Both the position numbers and the translations under genes were made by a program. A DNA stretch of 64,000 bases, taken from NCBI GenBank assembly GCA_041391925.1, contig JAWKNA010000005.1, positions 248,001 to 312,000 of the forward strand, read 5' to 3'. The first letter of the stretch is position 1. Every line of letters begins with the position of its first letter. Shown piece after piece: positions 61,755 to 64,000 of the stretch. This DNA is from JBPOFM01 sp041391925. GTDB lineage: Bacteria; Bacteroidota; Bacteroidia; Flavobacteriales; Flavobacteriaceae. The notes beneath the pieces were generated by a model. The model saw only the letters and a program-made list of their open reading frames with translations, was not told where the DNA came from and did not search any database.

Positions 61755-61787
61755 AAAAGGTGTTACTTAGGTGTAACACCTTTTTTT
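61755..61787 (+). terminator. Terminator of rpmH
   Basis: Stem GGTGTTAC/GTAACACC with a six-base loop, followed by seven T. Confidence 0.92.
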
Positions 61788-61844
61788 GTATCCACTCTAA
61801 ACCTATTTTTGTAAATAATTTGAAATTTATTAAACAAATAAAAA

Positions 61845-64000
61845 ATGCCAAAGCATAAAAGCATCAACTCTGTACTTATTATTGGATCTGGTCCCATCAT
61901 CATCGGCCAAGCATGCGAATTCGATTATTCAGGAACACAAGCACTTCGCTCACTTCGCGAAGATGGGATTGAAACTATCTTGATCAATTCCAATCCGGCC
62001 ACCATAATGACAGATCCAACCATGGCAGACCATGTCTATTTGTTGCCTTTGAAGACCAAATCACTTATCCAAATTTTAAAAGAGCATCCACAGATTGACG
62101 CCGTATTACCAACAATGGGTGGGCAGACGGCTTTGAACTTATGTATCGAAGCTGGTGAAAAGGGTATTTGGGATGATTTTGATGTGAAAATTATAGGTGT
62201 GGACATTGATGCCATAAACATTACTGAAGACAGAGAGAAGTTTAGGGAATTGATGCTTAAAATTGGCATTCCAATGGCACCACAAGCAACGGCCAATTCT
62301 TATTTAAAGGGAAAGGAAATCGCACAGGAATTTGGTTTTCCGCTGGTAATCAGAGCTTCCTATACTTTAGGTGGAGAAGGCGCCTCTTTTGTACATAACA
62401 AAGAACAGTTTGATGAATTGTTGACTCGAGGCCTGGAAGTGTCACCAATTCATGAAGTTATGATTGACAAGGCATTGATTGGCTGGAAAGAATATGAATT
62501 GGAATTGTTGCGCGACAAAAATGATAATGTCGTTATCATTTGCACCATCGAAAATATGGATCCAATGGGTATCCATACAGGTGATTCCATCACAGTTGCA
62601 CCAGCGATGACATTATCGGATACAACCTATCAGCGTATGCGAGACATGGCTATACACATGATGCGAAGCATTGGTGATTTTGCGGGCGGATGTAATGTTC
62701 AATTTGCAGTAAGTCCAGATGAAAAAGAAGATATCATAGCCATTGAAATCAATCCTCGTGTGTCGCGTTCGTCAGCATTGGCGAGTAAGGCAACTGGGTA
62801 TCCTATTGCGAAAATTGCGGCGAAATTGGCAATTGGGTACAATTTGGACGAGCTTAACAATCAAATCACAAAATCTACATCGGCATTGTTTGAACCCACC
62901 TTGGATTATGTTGTGGTTAAAATACCACGTTGGAACTTTGACAAATTTGAAGGTTCCGATAGAACTTTGGGTCTTCAGATGAAAGCAGTCGGAGAAGTAA
63001 TGGCGATTGGTCGTTCGTTTCAAGAAGCCTTGCATAAAGCCACACAATCATTGGAAATAAAGCGAAACGGATTGGGTGCAGATGGTAAAGGCTACAAAGA
63101 TTATGATCAAATCATCGAAAAATTAACCTATGCAAGTTGGGACAGGGTTTTTGTTATTTACGATGCCATACAAATGGGAATTCCATTAAGTCGTATCTAT
63201 GAAATCACGAAAATCGATATGTGGTTTTTAAAGCAATACGAAGAACTCTATTACCTCGAACGGGAAATTTCTAATTATAAAATCGACACTATAGAACGCG
63301 ATTTGTTGCTCGAAGCTAAACAAAAAGGGTATGGTGACCGACAGATTGCACACATGCTTGGATGTTTGGAAAGCCAAGTTTATAAAAAACGCGATGAATT
63401 CAATATCAAACGTGTTTACAAGTTGGTGGATACGTGTGCAGCAGAATTTAAGGCACAAACGCCCTATTATTATTCAACTTTTGAAAATGAAATGGAAACG
63501 GCGGATGGCAAAAGAGAATCCGCAAATGAGTCCATAGTTACTGATAAAAAGAAAATCATTGTCTTGGGTTCAGGTCCCAATAGAATTGGTCAAGGTATTG
63601 AGTTTGATTACTGTTGTGTACATGGCGTATTGGCAGCTTCAGAATGTGGCTATGAAACCATCATGATCAACTGTAACCCTGAAACGGTCTCTACCGATTT
63701 TGACATTGCGGATAAACTCTATTTTGAGCCTGTATTTTGGGAACACATCTATGATATCATTCGTCACGAAAAACCAGAAGGTGTCATTGTACAATTGGGA
63801 GGACAGACCGCATTAAAATTAGCAGAAAAGTTAGACCGCTATGGCATCAAAATAATTGGAACTACTTACGAATCGCTCGATTTGGCAGAAGATAGAGGCA
63901 GTTTTTCAAAATTATTGCAACAAAATAACATTCCTTATCCAGAATTTGATGTTGCTACGAGCGCAGATGAAGCACTTGCAGTTGCAGACAAATTGGATTT
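61845..64000 (+). CDS. carB: Carbamoyl-phosphate synthase large subunit (cut by window end)
   Basis: 718 codons are visible, starting 'MPKHKSINSVLIIGSGPIII'; the gene continues past 64000. It makes carbamoyl phosphate for pyrimidine and arginine synthesis with the CarA subunit. Visible parts: the first pre-ATP-grasp and ATP-grasp domains ('FDYSGTQALRSLREDGIETI', 'FPLVIRASYTLGGEGASF', 'IIAIEINPRVSRSSALASKA'), the oligomerisation region (about 400-550), and the start of the second half ('KIIVLGSGPNRIGQGIEFDY', 'GYETIMINCNPETVSTDFD'). It follows rpmH after a terminator; no exact consensus promoter lies between. Confidence 0.97.
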   Translation, partial: MPKHKSINSVLIIGSGPIIIGQACEFDYSGTQALRSLREDGIETILINSNPATIMTDPTMADHVYLLPLKTKSLIQILKEHPQIDAVLPTMGGQTALNLCIEAGEKGIWDDFDVKIIGVDIDAINITEDREKFRELMLKIGIPMAPQATANSYLKGKEIAQEFGFPLVIRASYTLGGEGASFVHNKEQFDELLTRGLEVSPIHEVMIDKALIGWKEYELELLRDKNDNVVIICTIENMDPMGIHTGDSITVAPAMTLSDTTYQRMRDMAIHMMRSIGDFAGGCNVQFAVSPDEKEDIIAIEINPRVSRSSALASKATGYPIAKIAAKLAIGYNLDELNNQITKSTSALFEPTLDYVVVKIPRWNFDKFEGSDRTLGLQMKAVGEVMAIGRSFQEALHKATQSLEIKRNGLGADGKGYKDYDQIIEKLTYASWDRVFVIYDAIQMGIPLSRIYEITKIDMWFLKQYEELYYLEREISNYKIDTIERDLLLEAKQKGYGDRQIAHMLGCLESQVYKKRDEFNIKRVYKLVDTCAAEFKAQTPYYYSTFENEMETADGKRESANESIVTDKKKIIVLGSGPNRIGQGIEFDYCCVHGVLAASECGYETIMINCNPETVSTDFDIADKLYFEPVFWEHIYDIIRHEKPEGVIVQLGGQTALKLAEKLDRYGIKIIGTTYESLDLAEDRGSFSKLLQQNNIPYPEFDVATSADEALAVADKLD

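Noticed and set aside
1..64000. CRISPR arrays, insertion sequences, prophage, toxin-antitoxin pairs
   Set aside because: No repeat-spacer pattern, transposase, integrase, phage structural gene or toxin-antitoxin pair was recognised on either strand.

Overview
The window is AT-rich chromosomal DNA from a member of the Flavobacteriia (Bacteroidota), most likely a marine Flavobacteriaceae. The evidence is the set of proteins (type IX secretion C-terminal sorting domains, DUF4199, a LETM1-related protein, GlmU-like and MtaB proteins, the long single-chain PurL) and promoters of the Bacteroidota type: TTG, 19 bases, then TAnnTTTG. Perfect copies precede rpmE2, a lipoprotein gene and rpmH. No phage, insertion sequence, CRISPR array or rRNA was seen. 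There is one tRNA, tRNA-Pro(GGG).

Layout. 1-4543 (minus): a tight five-gene operon with three predicted peptide-bond-forming ligases (GCS2-type, ATP-grasp, and a circularly-permuted-ATP-grasp-like protein cut by the window edge), a class I glutamine amidotransferase and an esterase. It looks like a small-peptide or amide metabolite pathway of unknown product. 4746-5918: a LETM1-related protein. 5919-6657: a 739-base gap that may hold a structured RNA. 6658-11636: two exported ferritin-like proteins, an ECF sigma/anti-sigma pair, a Cu/Zn superoxide dismutase and a universal stress protein, which together suggest oxidative or envelope stress. 11685-23294: secreted peptidases (S9, M1, M28), a MoxR ATPase/VWA pair, two YdeI-type proteins, a CBM9-like lipoprotein and a type IX-secreted serine hydrolase.

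23594-31846 (minus): a fatty-acid degradation locus consisting of acyl-CoA ligase, MarR regulator, FadB-type and FadA-type enzymes and acyl-CoA dehydrogenase. A four-helix-bundle gene sits inside the operon between near-identical purine-rich arms, and an ORF-less copy of the same element lies in the next gap of the same operon. A perfect 24-bp palindrome upstream of marR is the probable operator.

31986-47214: tRNA-Pro, purL, a secreted endonuclease I, an RsmB/NOP-type methyltransferase, a YCF48-like lipoprotein, a second ECF sigma module with a repeat-bearing membrane protein and a Spy/CpxP-like protein, an MsbA-like exporter, a phosphohexomutase, a GT2 glycosyltransferase and a DUF4199 protein. 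47388-64000: rpmE2, a GlmU-like protein, a peptide-binding lipoprotein, mtaB, two paralogous lipocalin-like lipoproteins, a degenerate GNAT-fold protein, a lytic transglycosylase with cardiolipin synthase, several envelope proteins, rpmH and the start of carB (cut by the window edge).

Most genes are ordinary core or envelope genes. The two parts that most deserve attention are the amidoligase operon at the left edge and the paired full/empty four-helix-bundle elements in the beta-oxidation operon.
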